Shown: in pieces, positions 22,754 through 31,326 of the stretch
Numbering within the stretch: position 1 is the stretch's first letter
How the letters are laid out: the number at the start of each line of letters is the position of its first letter
DNA from: Gammaproteobacteria bacterium
GTDB lineage: Bacteria > Pseudomonadota > Gammaproteobacteria > Thiohalospirales > Thiohalospiraceae
Direction: 5' to 3'
Length of the DNA stretch: 64,000 nt
Assembly: GCA_014762495.1 (NCBI GenBank)
Contig: JABURT010000070.1
Location: 1 to 64,000 of the forward strand
Program-made: the position numbers and the translations under genes
Notes under the pieces: generated by a model
Seen by the model: the letters and a program-made list of their open reading frames with translations, nothing else
Database searches by the model: none
Told to the model about the DNA's origin: nothing

Positions 22754-25700
22754 TTAGGGATTGGTTGTTGCACGCCCGCCTGCATCGGTACCGATGAGCT
22801 CATTGATGGTGTTCAATAGTCGGTCGTTATCGACCCTCGTCTTTTGCAGCACCGCCTGCACCTGTTCGAGTGTCGACTGGTCCACATCCTCGGAAGAGAA
22901 GATCACCACCGGTGTCGTGTCATCCGTGCGACGTAACTGTTCGAGCAACTCCAGGCCCGAGCCATCGGGCAGGTTCACATCGAGCAGGATCAAATCGAAT
23001 TCGTTTGCGTCCAGGCTGTTTCGGGCACTGACCAGGCTGTCGGCGGCCACCACTCGCGCCGTCTCCTGCAACATGGACTGCACCACCTGCACCAGGTCGG
23101 GATCATCTTCGACATGCAGGATGCGGGGCAGGTCGCTTCGAGTGGAGGGCACCACGTGGCGCATGGCCGCGAGCAGGCGTGATTCATCGATGGGCTTGCC
23201 CAACCAATCGTGGATACCGAGGGCGGTCCCGCTCAACTCCGACCTGGCCTCGTCGGCCTTGACCGAGACGATGATCACTTCTAGCTCGTCGAACTCGGGT
23301 TGTTCCCGCAACTGGCGCAGGAAGGTGATGCCATCCATGCCGGGGAGCATAATGTCCAGGGTCATGGCATCGAAGTGATCCTGCTTGAGCAGGGCCAGGG
23401 CTTGGTTGGCGGTGTTGGCAATGGCACAGCGATAACCCTCATTGGCCAGCATCTGCCGCATCAACTGGGCGATGTCCGGTTCGTCCTCGCAGATAAGTAC
23501 CTTTGGTCCCCCCGTCTCGACTTCATCGTCCTTGGTACTATCAATTACGAGACCGTGTGAGGGCAGGGTGATGGTGAAGCAGGTGCCCTTGCCGACCTCG
23601 CTATCGAAATCGATTTCACCGTGATGGCGCTCGATTATGGTCTTCGAAATACTCAAACCCAGACCTGTCCCTCCTACGTGGCGGGTGTCGGAGGAGTCGG
23701 CCTGGGTAAATTTTTCGAAGATGCTGGAACGGAAGGCCTCGGGGATACCCACGCCGTGGTCGCGCACGTAGATCTCGACCTTGTCCTCGATTTGCGAGAT
23801 ACCCACTTCGACCTTGCCGCCGGGATGCGAGAACTTGGCGGCGTTGGACAGCAGGTTGGTGATCACCTGCATCAGGCGATCGCGGTCGGCATACACCCAC
23901 ACTGCGTTTGCCGGAGGGTTGACCAACTCAAACTCGATGTCGGCATTATAGGATTCGTTATTGGCGATGGCATCATTGACCAGCTGTACCGCATCCACCG
24001 GCTTGAAGTGAAAGCTGATGCGGCCCGACTCGATCTTACTGATGTCGAGGATATCGTTTATCAGGAACAGCAGCCGTTCGGTATTGTTATGCGCGATGGT
24101 CAGCAGGTTCTCGATCTTTTCCGGGCTGGCGCTGTCCAGCATATTGCGCACCAGGCCCAGTGAACCCATGATCGAGGTGAGCGGGGTACGCAACTCATGA
24201 CTCACCGTGGAGATGAACTCGTCCTTCATTTTTTCAATACGCTTGCGCTCGGTGATGTCCTGCAAGGTACCGTAGGTGCGCAGGATCTTGCCGTCACTAT
24301 CCAGTTCGTACTCCGCGCTGATGTAAACGGTCTTCTCCACGCCGCCCTGCAACACCAGGCGTAATTCATACTGATAGGCCTGCTTCAAGGCACTCTTTGC
24401 CTTAACGTAATCGTGAAAGGCCTCGCGGTCATCCGGATGGATGGTGGCCTTGAAATCGTCATACCGTGCGTGGTGACGATCGGGGTCCAGCCCCAGGATA
24501 CGGAAGGTCTCTTCGGACCAGATCTCTTCGCCGGTCGCGAGGTTTTGCTCCCAGTGACCCAGGTGTGCGATGCGCTGTGCATTGGCCAGTCGTGCCTCGC
24601 TATCCCTGAGCTGCTGTTCATGGGCCTTTTCGGTGGTAATGTCTTCGTAGCTACCGAGAATGCCGATCACTTCTTCGTTGGTATTGCGCAGCGGGATCTT
24701 GTTGCTGCGCAGCCAGATGGCCTCACCGCTGGGCGTCGTCTGGGACTCCTCGTATTTCATGCGCGGAATCCCACTGCCGATGATCTCCTTGTCATCATGC
24801 CGATAGCTGGACGCCTCACGCGACCAGGGCAGCTCATAATCGTTTTTACCCATGACGTCGACCTCGCCGCTGAAGCCGGCATCCTGGGCGAAATTGTAGT
24901 TACAGCCCTGATACACACCGTCGAGGTCCTTCCAGTAGACCCGGGTGGGGATGGTATTGAGCACCTGCCTAAGCATGTTTTCCGAATTCTTGAGTCGCTG
25001 CTCGGTTTCCAGTCGTGCCTCGGCGTCGCGGTAGGCACCGATGACCTGTCCACAGGTGGAAAGCAGTGGCTTGAGAAATTCCATGTGTTCCAGGCCATAG
25101 CCACCGGAGCGGTTGGCCAGAGCCACCACGCCTACCAGTTCGGTGCCGTTGAAATAGGGGATGCCCATGAAGGCAGTCAGGGGCGGATGGCCAGCGGGCG
25201 TGCCCGTGCTCTTGGGGTGATGAGCCGGATCATTGGTGATGAGCGGCGTCGCCGTGCGGATCACCTCACCGAACAGGGTGTCCATATTAAAGAACTCCAA
25301 CCCTGTGGCCTGCTTTTCTTCGTACAGCTCACGGGTCTGCTGGTTCCAGGCGATATTGGAGATGGCGTGGGTCTTGAGATAGGGCTGTCCATTGGCCTGC
25401 TGCAGCACTTCGCCGATGAAACCGAATTCACTGTCCGTCAGCTCAAGCACACGCTCCAGGATCTCGACGAACAGGGCATGCCTGTCCTGCTGTTCGATAA
25501 ACCCGCTTTGCAACAGGTGGATGGATTCCAGCAGGCTCTGGCTGCACTTGATCTCCCTCTTACCTTCGTGCAATTCGGTCGAGGCCCGGTTCAGGGCGGT
25601 AACCAGGTCCTGAATTTCCGTCGACAAATCGTCCTGACGCAGTTGACTGCCATCGCCATTGCTCAGTTGTTTGGCAAATTCGGTCGCCTGCTTGAGGCGA

Positions 25701-26293
25701 TCGATGTTGCGTCTCAATATGGGGCGCAGGAAGAAGACGCTCAGCAAGAGGGCGAGGAAAACCGCCAACAGGCTGTTGACCCAGACTTCCTGCAGGCGAT
25801 GTTGGTAGTTATCAAGGCTGTACTGGATATTGACCCAACCCAGGCTGTGACCCACCTCGATGTTTCGCCAGATGACCATGGAATCGCCGTGGCGATGGGG
25901 TATGGACTCATGATCCGGAACCATCAGGATCTGGATCTCATTTTGAGACAGGAGTCTTATGTCCCCGTTGTTTTGCGACATCGCGACCAGCGGGTCGAGG
26001 AAGGGATCCAGAATGGTGATCGAGCTCACCGATGGGGTTTGCATGAAACGACGAACCAGCTCCTCAAGCTCGGCATAGTTTTCCGTGATCAGGTAGTTGG
26101 TGCTTGAGGCATCGAGCTGACTGGCCATGGCCTGAAGCTGTTGAGTGATATTGGACATCACGATCTGTTGATCACGCTGGGCCGTGTAGGCGGCGAAGCC
26201 AAGCATGACGACTGCGATCAACAGACCGATGGATGCCACCAGTCGGCTCATCAGACTCGAGGGCAGCCAGGTCCTGATTTGGAGCTTACTCAT
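22754..26293 (-). CDS. membrane hybrid histidine kinase with two C-terminal receivers
   Basis: A 1179-aa inner-membrane sensor kinase. I chose the ATG at 26293 because it overlaps the stop of the binding-protein gene by 8 nt (ATGAGTAA). Order: membrane helix near residues 14-38, a periplasmic domain to about 170, a second helix (about 172-194), GAF (about 275-430), two PAS domains (about 440-555 and 565-685), HisKA with SHELRTP (H699), HATPase_c (DHGVGIPEAF, GGTGLGLSIS), and two receivers (D980 and D1105). The tandem receivers without a visible Hpt suggest branching or a separate Hpt, perhaps the one at 7125. The overlapping PhnD-like gene probably encodes its periplasmic ligand sensor. Confidence 0.92.
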   Translation of the reverse strand: MSKLQIRTWLPSSLMSRLVASIGLLIAVVMLGFAAYTAQRDQQIVMSNITQQLQAMASQLDASSTNYLITENYAELEELVRRFMQTPSVSSITILDPFLDPLVAMSQNNGDIRLLSQNEIQILMVPDHESIPHRHGDSMVIWRNIEVGHSLGWVNIQYSLDNYQHRLQEVWVNSLLAVFLALLLSVFFLRPILRRNIDRLKQATEFAKQLSNGDGSQLRQDDLSTEIQDLVTALNRASTELHEGKREIKCSQSLLESIHLLQSGFIEQQDRHALFVEILERVLELTDSEFGFIGEVLQQANGQPYLKTHAISNIAWNQQTRELYEEKQATGLEFFNMDTLFGEVIRTATPLITNDPAHHPKSTGTPAGHPPLTAFMGIPYFNGTELVGVVALANRSGGYGLEHMEFLKPLLSTCGQVIGAYRDAEARLETEQRLKNSENMLRQVLNTIPTRVYWKDLDGVYQGCNYNFAQDAGFSGEVDVMGKNDYELPWSREASSYRHDDKEIIGSGIPRMKYEESQTTPSGEAIWLRSNKIPLRNTNEEVIGILGSYEDITTEKAHEQQLRDSEARLANAQRIAHLGHWEQNLATGEEIWSEETFRILGLDPDRHHARYDDFKATIHPDDREAFHDYVKAKSALKQAYQYELRLVLQGGVEKTVYISAEYELDSDGKILRTYGTLQDITERKRIEKMKDEFISTVSHELRTPLTSIMGSLGLVRNMLDSASPEKIENLLTIAHNNTERLLFLINDILDISKIESGRISFHFKPVDAVQLVNDAIANNESYNADIEFELVNPPANAVWVYADRDRLMQVITNLLSNAAKFSHPGGKVEVGISQIEDKVEIYVRDHGVGIPEAFRSSIFEKFTQADSSDTRHVGGTGLGLSISKTIIERHHGEIDFDSEVGKGTCFTITLPSHGLVIDSTKDDEVETGGPKVLICEDEPDIAQLMRQMLANEGYRCAIANTANQALALLKQDHFDAMTLDIMLPGMDGITFLRQLREQPEFDELEVIIVSVKADEARSELSGTALGIHDWLGKPIDESRLLAAMRHVVPSTRSDLPRILHVEDDPDLVQVVQSMLQETARVVAADSLVSARNSLDANEFDLILLDVNLPDGSGLELLEQLRRTDDTTPVVIFSSEDVDQSTLEQVQAVLQKTRVDNDRLLNTINELIGTDAGGRATTNP

Positions 26294-27116
26294 ATTCTTT
26301 ATAGTATCGCTGCAAGCCGAGATTACCCAGTGGAGCATAATCTCGCTCATGATCGGCCTTCACCGGCGAGCTCATCTGAATGGCGGCGAGGAGTTTAAGA
26401 CCGGCCGTTGAGTCTTGCAGTCTAATCAATGCCTCAGTGACCTGTGCCTGTACATTAGCATCGATACGGGGGTGCACGGCAATGGGATGAGGCGGGTTTC
26501 CCGGGGTTTCGTAAATGATTTTCAGCCTCTCGCGTACATTGGCAGGTTGTGAGTCCAGGCTTCGCATCACCCCACCGGCGGCGTCGGCCCGTCCATGCAA
26601 TACATGTCGATAACCATTGGAATGACTGTCGATGTAGCGCGCTTCGAAGTCAATCCCCTCCCGCTCCCGCAGCAGGGCACGCATATAAAGCGATGCGGCA
26701 AAGGCATTGGGTGCGGGAAAGGCGATGAGCTTGCCGTTCAAGTCGCTGATACGTGCCAGATCTGAGTCCTTTCGCACTACGATAATCCCCTTCAATTTGC
26801 GCTGGCCATCGCGTACCAGGGGGACATAGCCCTGCTGCTGGTGACCGGTAAGCTGATGGTAGGGGTTGTAGTAGATGAAGTCGGGCACACCCTTGAGGTA
26901 GTCTTGCTCGAACTCCTTGAATCCGGGGTACACCAGGAGCTTGAAGCTGTGCCCAGTCTCCTGCTCGAGTTGCGCCAATAACGGCTTCCAGCTTCGGTAA
27001 ATCTTGCTCACCGTATACTGCGGCACGACAGCGACACTGTAGACCTCAGCCTGTGCCCAGGCTGGGAACGCACCCAGGGCCAGTGCCAATAGCAACGCCT
27101 GGAGATATCTATTCAT
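26286..27116 (-). CDS. PhnD-like periplasmic substrate-binding protein
   Basis: A 276-aa secreted protein: signal peptide with cleavage after AQA near residue 22, then a periplasmic binding fold of the phosphate/phosphonate (PhnD) type (VAVVPQYTVSKIYRSWKPLLAQLEQETG; DFIYYNPYHQL; FPAPNAFAAS). No permease or ATPase gene is nearby. Instead its stop overlaps the start of a membrane hybrid kinase, so it is more likely the sensory subunit of that kinase, in the manner of TorT with TorS, than an importer component. The ligand is unknown. Confidence 0.85.
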   Translation of the reverse strand: MNRYLQALLLALALGAFPAWAQAEVYSVAVVPQYTVSKIYRSWKPLLAQLEQETGHSFKLLVYPGFKEFEQDYLKGVPDFIYYNPYHQLTGHQQQGYVPLVRDGQRKLKGIIVVRKDSDLARISDLNGKLIAFPAPNAFAASLYMRALLREREGIDFEARYIDSHSNGYRHVLHGRADAAGGVMRSLDSQPANVRERLKIIYETPGNPPHPIAVHPRIDANVQAQVTEALIRLQDSTAGLKLLAAIQMSSPVKADHERDYAPLGNLGLQRYYKEYE

Positions 27117-27232
27117 GGAATGGGTTCCAGTCTACCCCGAAAAGGGCGGGCCTCTATTGTCGAGGCAGGCATGCACAGATGAAAAGCTGCTAACGGGTAC
27201 TTTTACAGAAATATTACTTTTATCGCAAAAAC

Positions 27233-28414
27233 TTAGCCTTCTTCGACAAGTCTTTTATCGACCACTTTCCACAACTCATCGAGCTCGAAACTCTCCGGGT
27301 CCACGGCACATACACCCTTGATGGAATACAACGGCGTGGCCCCGCCGTCTCGTAGCTGGGGAGGCTCATAGGCCCCGCCCCTCGGATTGAGATAACTCAC
27401 CACCAAGGGTTTGCCATTAGGACCCACGCGTTTGACCACCATCCCGGTTTCACCGTTTTGCAGGCGCACAAACAGACCGGGGGGATATACCCCCATTTGC
27501 TGAATAAAAAGCAGTGGTAGTTTGCGTTTATTCATTTGGGATTCATTGTAGAAGGTCTGCAACACCGCACGCGGACCCCGTGTTTCGCGGAATGGGCGCT
27601 CGAAGGCCATGGCGGTGTAGCGATCGGCCAGGGCGATAATCCTGGCCTCGGTGAGTATGTTCTCACCCTGCAGTCCCAGGGGATAACCACCGCCATCTTC
27701 CGACTCATGGTGTTGCAGGACGGTCTTAAGCCATAACTCATCCGTGACCCCCGCCGCCTGCAGCATCTCCACGGTCTTGATGGGATGGTTCTGAATCGTC
27801 TCTCGCTGCTCCTCGTCGGGCGGAAACAGTTGGGTATGGAGCTCTTCCTGTAGATCGTTCATGGCGAGGTTTTGCGTGAGTGCGGCGGAGGCAATACTGA
27901 TCTGCTTGTCGCTATCTCCCCCCAGGCTGCGCTCCATCAACACGGCGATGATGGCGATGTGCACCGGGTGGATCACGGTATAGGGATATTCATGCATGAG
28001 GTGAAGCGCCACCAGGGCCCTTTCGCGATCCTTGTTGACCAGTGTCACCAGCCGTTCCGCGAGTGATTGTATGCCCAAAATCTCCTGCTTGAGGCTCTCT
28101 GGATCGAGACTCAATTGTTCAAAGGAGACCATCAGGGCCTCGGCCAGTTCCTGGTAGTCACGTAACACCCGCGGCTGCGGTGGGGGCGCATTGGGCGGTG
28201 GTACGCTCTTCTTACGCCGTGGACGACTGCGATCAACCACCTCATAACGCATGGCACCACGCATGAGCAGCGCCTCGACCTGGCGCTCCGAGGTGATCAC
28301 CGTTCCCTCTTTGGCCAGCAGGCGTTGATCCTGGTCGAATAGGGGCCAGGGGACCGGTTCACCAATCACCAGATCCTCGCGGCTGATCGCTATGGGATCG
28401 CCATCTATGAGCAC
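27233..28414 (-). CDS. HD-GYP-like protein lacking the catalytic HD pair
   Basis: About 393 aa. An N-terminal segment of about 70 residues is followed by a Pro-rich linker, an HD-GYP-like domain, and a C-terminal domain of about 90 residues (VYPPGLFVRLQNGETGMVV). The GYP part is recognisable (HHESEDGGGYPLGL, about residue 235), but the place of the usual HD-I-G-K reads TQNLAMND (Q181-N182), so metal binding is probably lost. It may bind c-di-GMP or a partner without hydrolysis. The GTG at 28414, with GGGG 7 nt upstream, is preferred over a TTG at 28435. It lies upstream of the PhnD-like gene. Confidence 0.75.
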   Translation of the reverse strand: MLIDGDPIAISREDLVIGEPVPWPLFDQDQRLLAKEGTVITSERQVEALLMRGAMRYEVVDRSRPRRKKSVPPPNAPPPQPRVLRDYQELAEALMVSFEQLSLDPESLKQEILGIQSLAERLVTLVNKDRERALVALHLMHEYPYTVIHPVHIAIIAVLMERSLGGDSDKQISIASAALTQNLAMNDLQEELHTQLFPPDEEQRETIQNHPIKTVEMLQAAGVTDELWLKTVLQHHESEDGGGYPLGLQGENILTEARIIALADRYTAMAFERPFRETRGPRAVLQTFYNESQMNKRKLPLLFIQQMGVYPPGLFVRLQNGETGMVVKRVGPNGKPLVVSYLNPRGGAYEPPQLRDGGATPLYSIKGVCAVDPESFELDELWKVVDKRLVEEG

Positions 28415-28709
28415 CGCTCTACCCCATTTTCGCAAGTCATTGAATTAAAACCTTATTATTCTTAAAAGGCGTAATTTGGCAATATACCGCAAGGCGATTG
28501 CAGAAATAAAGCGGTAAAGTGCGGGAAAACCCCGCGAAATGATGAGTATCGTGCACTTTTCAAAGTGCTCGAGGCCATCCTACATAAGCTGCCTAGCGCA
28601 GGTGCGAACCGTATGACATGTCTAAATTCGCGCATAGATATAAGGGAACGGATTCAGTATGGGCCCTCATACGCAAACGGTTAGCCAACACCTTAAGGCC
28701 TTGTCACAC

Positions 28710-29738
28710 TCAGCTTGCGGACCTGAGCGTCTGCACATAGGCCTCGACTCGTCGGTAAAACAGCTCCATGTCACCCTCGCTCGTTGCCAGCAAATCCTGA
28801 AGTTGCGGGATCAGTTGATTGTAGGTCGCCACCAGTGACAGGTGGGCATTGTTCAAATCCTGCGCCATCCATCGATCATAACGATCATCCTCATAGCGCC
28901 TCTTGAAGGCCTGATAATCACGCTGTAACCGGGAAAAAATCGCCTGCTTGCGCATCGCCATCTCGGGCTCGGATAGATTTGAAAGGTAGAGTGCTTCGAG
29001 ACGCTGACGTGTCGTTTGCAGGAGCTCATTGAAACGGATGTCGAGTCGCTCATCCGCTAAATAAGACTCGTATTCTCCAGCCCGGCCCTGTCCGAGAAAC
29101 CATCGCCTGACCCCCTCGCGGGCAACCACCTGGGCAAAGCCCTCATTGAGTTGCGTGTTGTCTTTTATATAGAGACGTTGATGCGCAAGTTCATGGATGA
29201 TGACCTCGACGAAACGACCCTCATCCTTGTACAACATCGTACTCAGCAGCGGATCACTAAACCAACCTAGTGTCGAATAGGCACTCGCGCCTGAGACCGC
29301 CACATCCATACCCTCATCCTTCAGGCCATCAGCGTAGGCCTGAGCATCGGCCTTGTCATAGTAACCTCGGTAGCTGGCGCAGCCGGCAAAGGGATAACAC
29401 CAGTGCCTGGCCTGCAGTGAATAATGGGGCGCGGCAATAACATTCCACACCACGTAACGACCGTCGACTCTAACAAAGTGACGATAGCTGCCGTTATCCG
29501 GCAGCGCCAATTCATTGCGAGCGAAGGCAATCACCTCGGTGGCCAGTTGCAACCTTTCGCGTACACCTTCGGCAAGGTCCGGATCCTGAATGACTTCCTC
29601 GATGGGCTCACGGTGTGACAACAGAGAAAGGTGGCCGCCTATGGCCTGAGAATAATAGGAAATACTGGTGCAGGCGCTAAGTACACTGGTAGTGGTGATC
29701 AGGAAAAGGAGTTTGAGTGATTTATCTACGATGATCAT
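28710..29738 (-). CDS. lipoprotein aminopeptidase family metalloprotein
   Basis: A 342-aa predicted lipoprotein (lipobox LSAC near residue 23) with a zinc-peptidase signature HELAH in VEVIIHELAHQRLYIKDNTQLNEGFAQ; the downstream Glu of NEGFA fits the third ligand. It matches the predicted-aminopeptidase family annotated in many proteobacteria (COG4324 type). It is probably anchored on the periplasmic side. It lies 39 bp after the FliB-like gene in the same direction. The 274 bp between it and the next gene downstream (28436-28709) shows nothing I recognise. Confidence 0.8.
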   Translation of the reverse strand: MIIVDKSLKLLFLITTTSVLSACTSISYYSQAIGGHLSLLSHREPIEEVIQDPDLAEGVRERLQLATEVIAFARNELALPDNGSYRHFVRVDGRYVVWNVIAAPHYSLQARHWCYPFAGCASYRGYYDKADAQAYADGLKDEGMDVAVSGASAYSTLGWFSDPLLSTMLYKDEGRFVEVIIHELAHQRLYIKDNTQLNEGFAQVVAREGVRRWFLGQGRAGEYESYLADERLDIRFNELLQTTRQRLEALYLSNLSEPEMAMRKQAIFSRLQRDYQAFKRRYEDDRYDRWMAQDLNNAHLSLVATYNQLIPQLQDLLATSEGDMELFYRRVEAYVQTLRSAS

Positions 29739-29777
29739 TTCTAGTTAACGTACAAAAACCATACGACTTCGTGAGGT

Positions 29778-31097
29778 TCAGAACATGATGAGATAAGAGG
29801 TGTGCGCCAGAGAATTCAAATTATTCTGGATAAAAATTTGTTGAATGGTCCGCATAAATTCGGGGGCATGATTAATACCCCGAGAAAACTTGTGAAAGAC
29901 ATCGATGATAGTCTGGTCAATGAGTACCCGTTTATCTGTCTCGTTCATGTCTGACAATGCATCCCGCTTCGCCAGGAGTTGTGGGTGACTGTATACAAGA
30001 AACCTCAACATTGTGGTTTGCAGTATGAGCATATGCACATACTCAGCAAGACTCATCTTGCTCAGAATATAGTAATTGGAATACAGAAAATTCTTCAGGT
30101 AATTCTCCAACGCAAGATCGAAACGTCGATTCAGTTCTGAATCTTGAACTGAGGCAAGCAATTGATACTTATCCAGCAAGGCCTGGGTTATCTCGTCCAG
30201 TGCCGCATCGTCCGACACATCATCATCACATAGTCCAATGTCTTCGGTAATATCACATATCAACTGAGACAATGTACTGGTCTTGAAGTCAGCAGCCGCG
30301 CGAATACGCAAAATGACCCCCAGTAATTGCGCGCCAAAGGAGCGCGAGACATCATCCAGCCCCTGAAAACTTTGATGCAACTTTTGTATCTGTTGTTCTT
30401 GCGTGTATGCATCGAGAATTTGCTGATACTCCGTTTCCTGATACGTACTCCCTTTTTGACCAATCAAGGGGTCCAGCTTGTTGGCGACGAAAGCCAGTAT
30501 GAACAGACGCGAGCGCAGTGGCAGATCTCGCAGTGACAGATAGTTGAACATCATGTCGCGCACCGACCCGAAGTGTTTATAAAACGGCATGAGTGTATTC
30601 GCTGCGATATTTTGATTAATTGCGGCTTGTTTACGTGGGACCGAATCAATCGTAGTGTCCACTAATGCGAAGCTGTCGTCATCAAAGAGGCACAACCTGG
30701 CGACCTCTGGACAGGAGAGATATCCTGTTAGTTCCCATTGATCACGATAGACAGACAATTGACGTGGATAGATGGCGCAGGTATTGGGCAGATAGGACTC
30801 ACCGTAGTCCGCATGCAGACGGCATAGACCCTGAGTATCCATGAGAGGACATGAGGCGGTTTCGTCCATCTCAATTTTATAAAGCTTTCCGCCAGCCTTG
30901 CTTGCCGAACGGTTCTTGCGAAATGACCTGTTCAGGAGATCCTTCCCATCCGCTGTCTCGCTCAATTTACCCTTAATCTTTTTATAATGCTCCTTATCGA
31001 CGTGTATGTCCCAGCCCCTGCAGCAGGTGTTGATGCATTCGCTTCCAACACATTGAAAATTCTGCATATATTTAAAGGTCTTGACCGTCTGAGCCAT
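29778..31097 (-). CDS. FliB-like flagellin lysine-N-methylase family protein
   Basis: A 439-aa protein with the N-terminal Cys-rich signature of the FliB family: FQCVGSECINTCCRGWDIHVD, then SCPLMDTQGLCRLH and LPNTCAIYPR. This suggests a metal cluster, perhaps Fe-S. FliB methylates flagellin lysines in Salmonella; family members outside flagellar loci may have other substrates. The start is the ATG at 31097, with AGGAAAG 6 nt upstream; the longer frame to 31160 lacks a ribosome binding site. No flagellar gene is in this window. Confidence 0.75.
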   Translation of the reverse strand: MAQTVKTFKYMQNFQCVGSECINTCCRGWDIHVDKEHYKKIKGKLSETADGKDLLNRSFRKNRSASKAGGKLYKIEMDETASCPLMDTQGLCRLHADYGESYLPNTCAIYPRQLSVYRDQWELTGYLSCPEVARLCLFDDDSFALVDTTIDSVPRKQAAINQNIAANTLMPFYKHFGSVRDMMFNYLSLRDLPLRSRLFILAFVANKLDPLIGQKGSTYQETEYQQILDAYTQEQQIQKLHQSFQGLDDVSRSFGAQLLGVILRIRAAADFKTSTLSQLICDITEDIGLCDDDVSDDAALDEITQALLDKYQLLASVQDSELNRRFDLALENYLKNFLYSNYYILSKMSLAEYVHMLILQTTMLRFLVYSHPQLLAKRDALSDMNETDKRVLIDQTIIDVFHKFSRGINHAPEFMRTIQQIFIQNNLNSLAHTSYLIMF

Positions 31098-31202
31098 GGC
31101 AATCTTTCCTGTTGATAGCGGGCGGTGTGGAAAGTGGCGGTTGCGTCCATCATCGGGCAAGCCCCGTCCGATGGCAAGAGGTGGGCGGCACTGCTCATTT
31201 GG

Positions 31203-31253
31203 GAATAAAAAAAGGTCTCGAGAAACGTCCCAGAGGCACTGATGGAAACAGGC
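31203..31253 (-). repeat. copy 2 of an intergenic element shared with 20768-20802
   Basis: It has the same ordered blocks as copy 1 (GAATAAA, GGTCTCGAGAAACG, TGGAAACAGGCC on the plus strand), with about 17 extra bases between the second and third blocks. On the minus strand it ends in a T7 run, so it can act as a transcript end for the lipoprotein gene. Confidence 0.55.
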
Positions 31254-31326
31254 CTAGCATTTGCGGTGGCCGGACAGACCTGTCGGTCCGTAAACCGACC
31301 AGCTTTTTACCGCGACCTTGCCTTAG
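31254..31326. other. structured intergenic segment with alternative hairpins
   Basis: GTCGGT/ACCGAC (31282-31287 with 31294-31299) and CGGAC/GTCCG (31271-31275 with 31286-31290) overlap and exclude each other. GCGGT and ACCGC outside both can close the whole. It sits between the propeller lipoprotein stop and the fliB-like leader. It could be a 3' UTR, an attenuator or a small RNA; I recognise no known family. Confidence 0.35.

Noticed and set aside
23152-23159. CCACGTGG as a further parS site inside the hybrid kinase gene
   Set aside because: Only the central 8 bp match; the flanking bases do not continue the palindrome.
24413-26107. 564-aa plus-strand frame opposite the hybrid kinase
   Set aside because: Antisense shadow of a clear kinase with all catalytic motifs.
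31098-31200. c-di-GMP-I (GEMM) riboswitch before the fliB-like gene
   Set aside because: A GGACGCAA stretch caught the eye, but the conserved CACGCACAGGGCAAACC-type half is absent.
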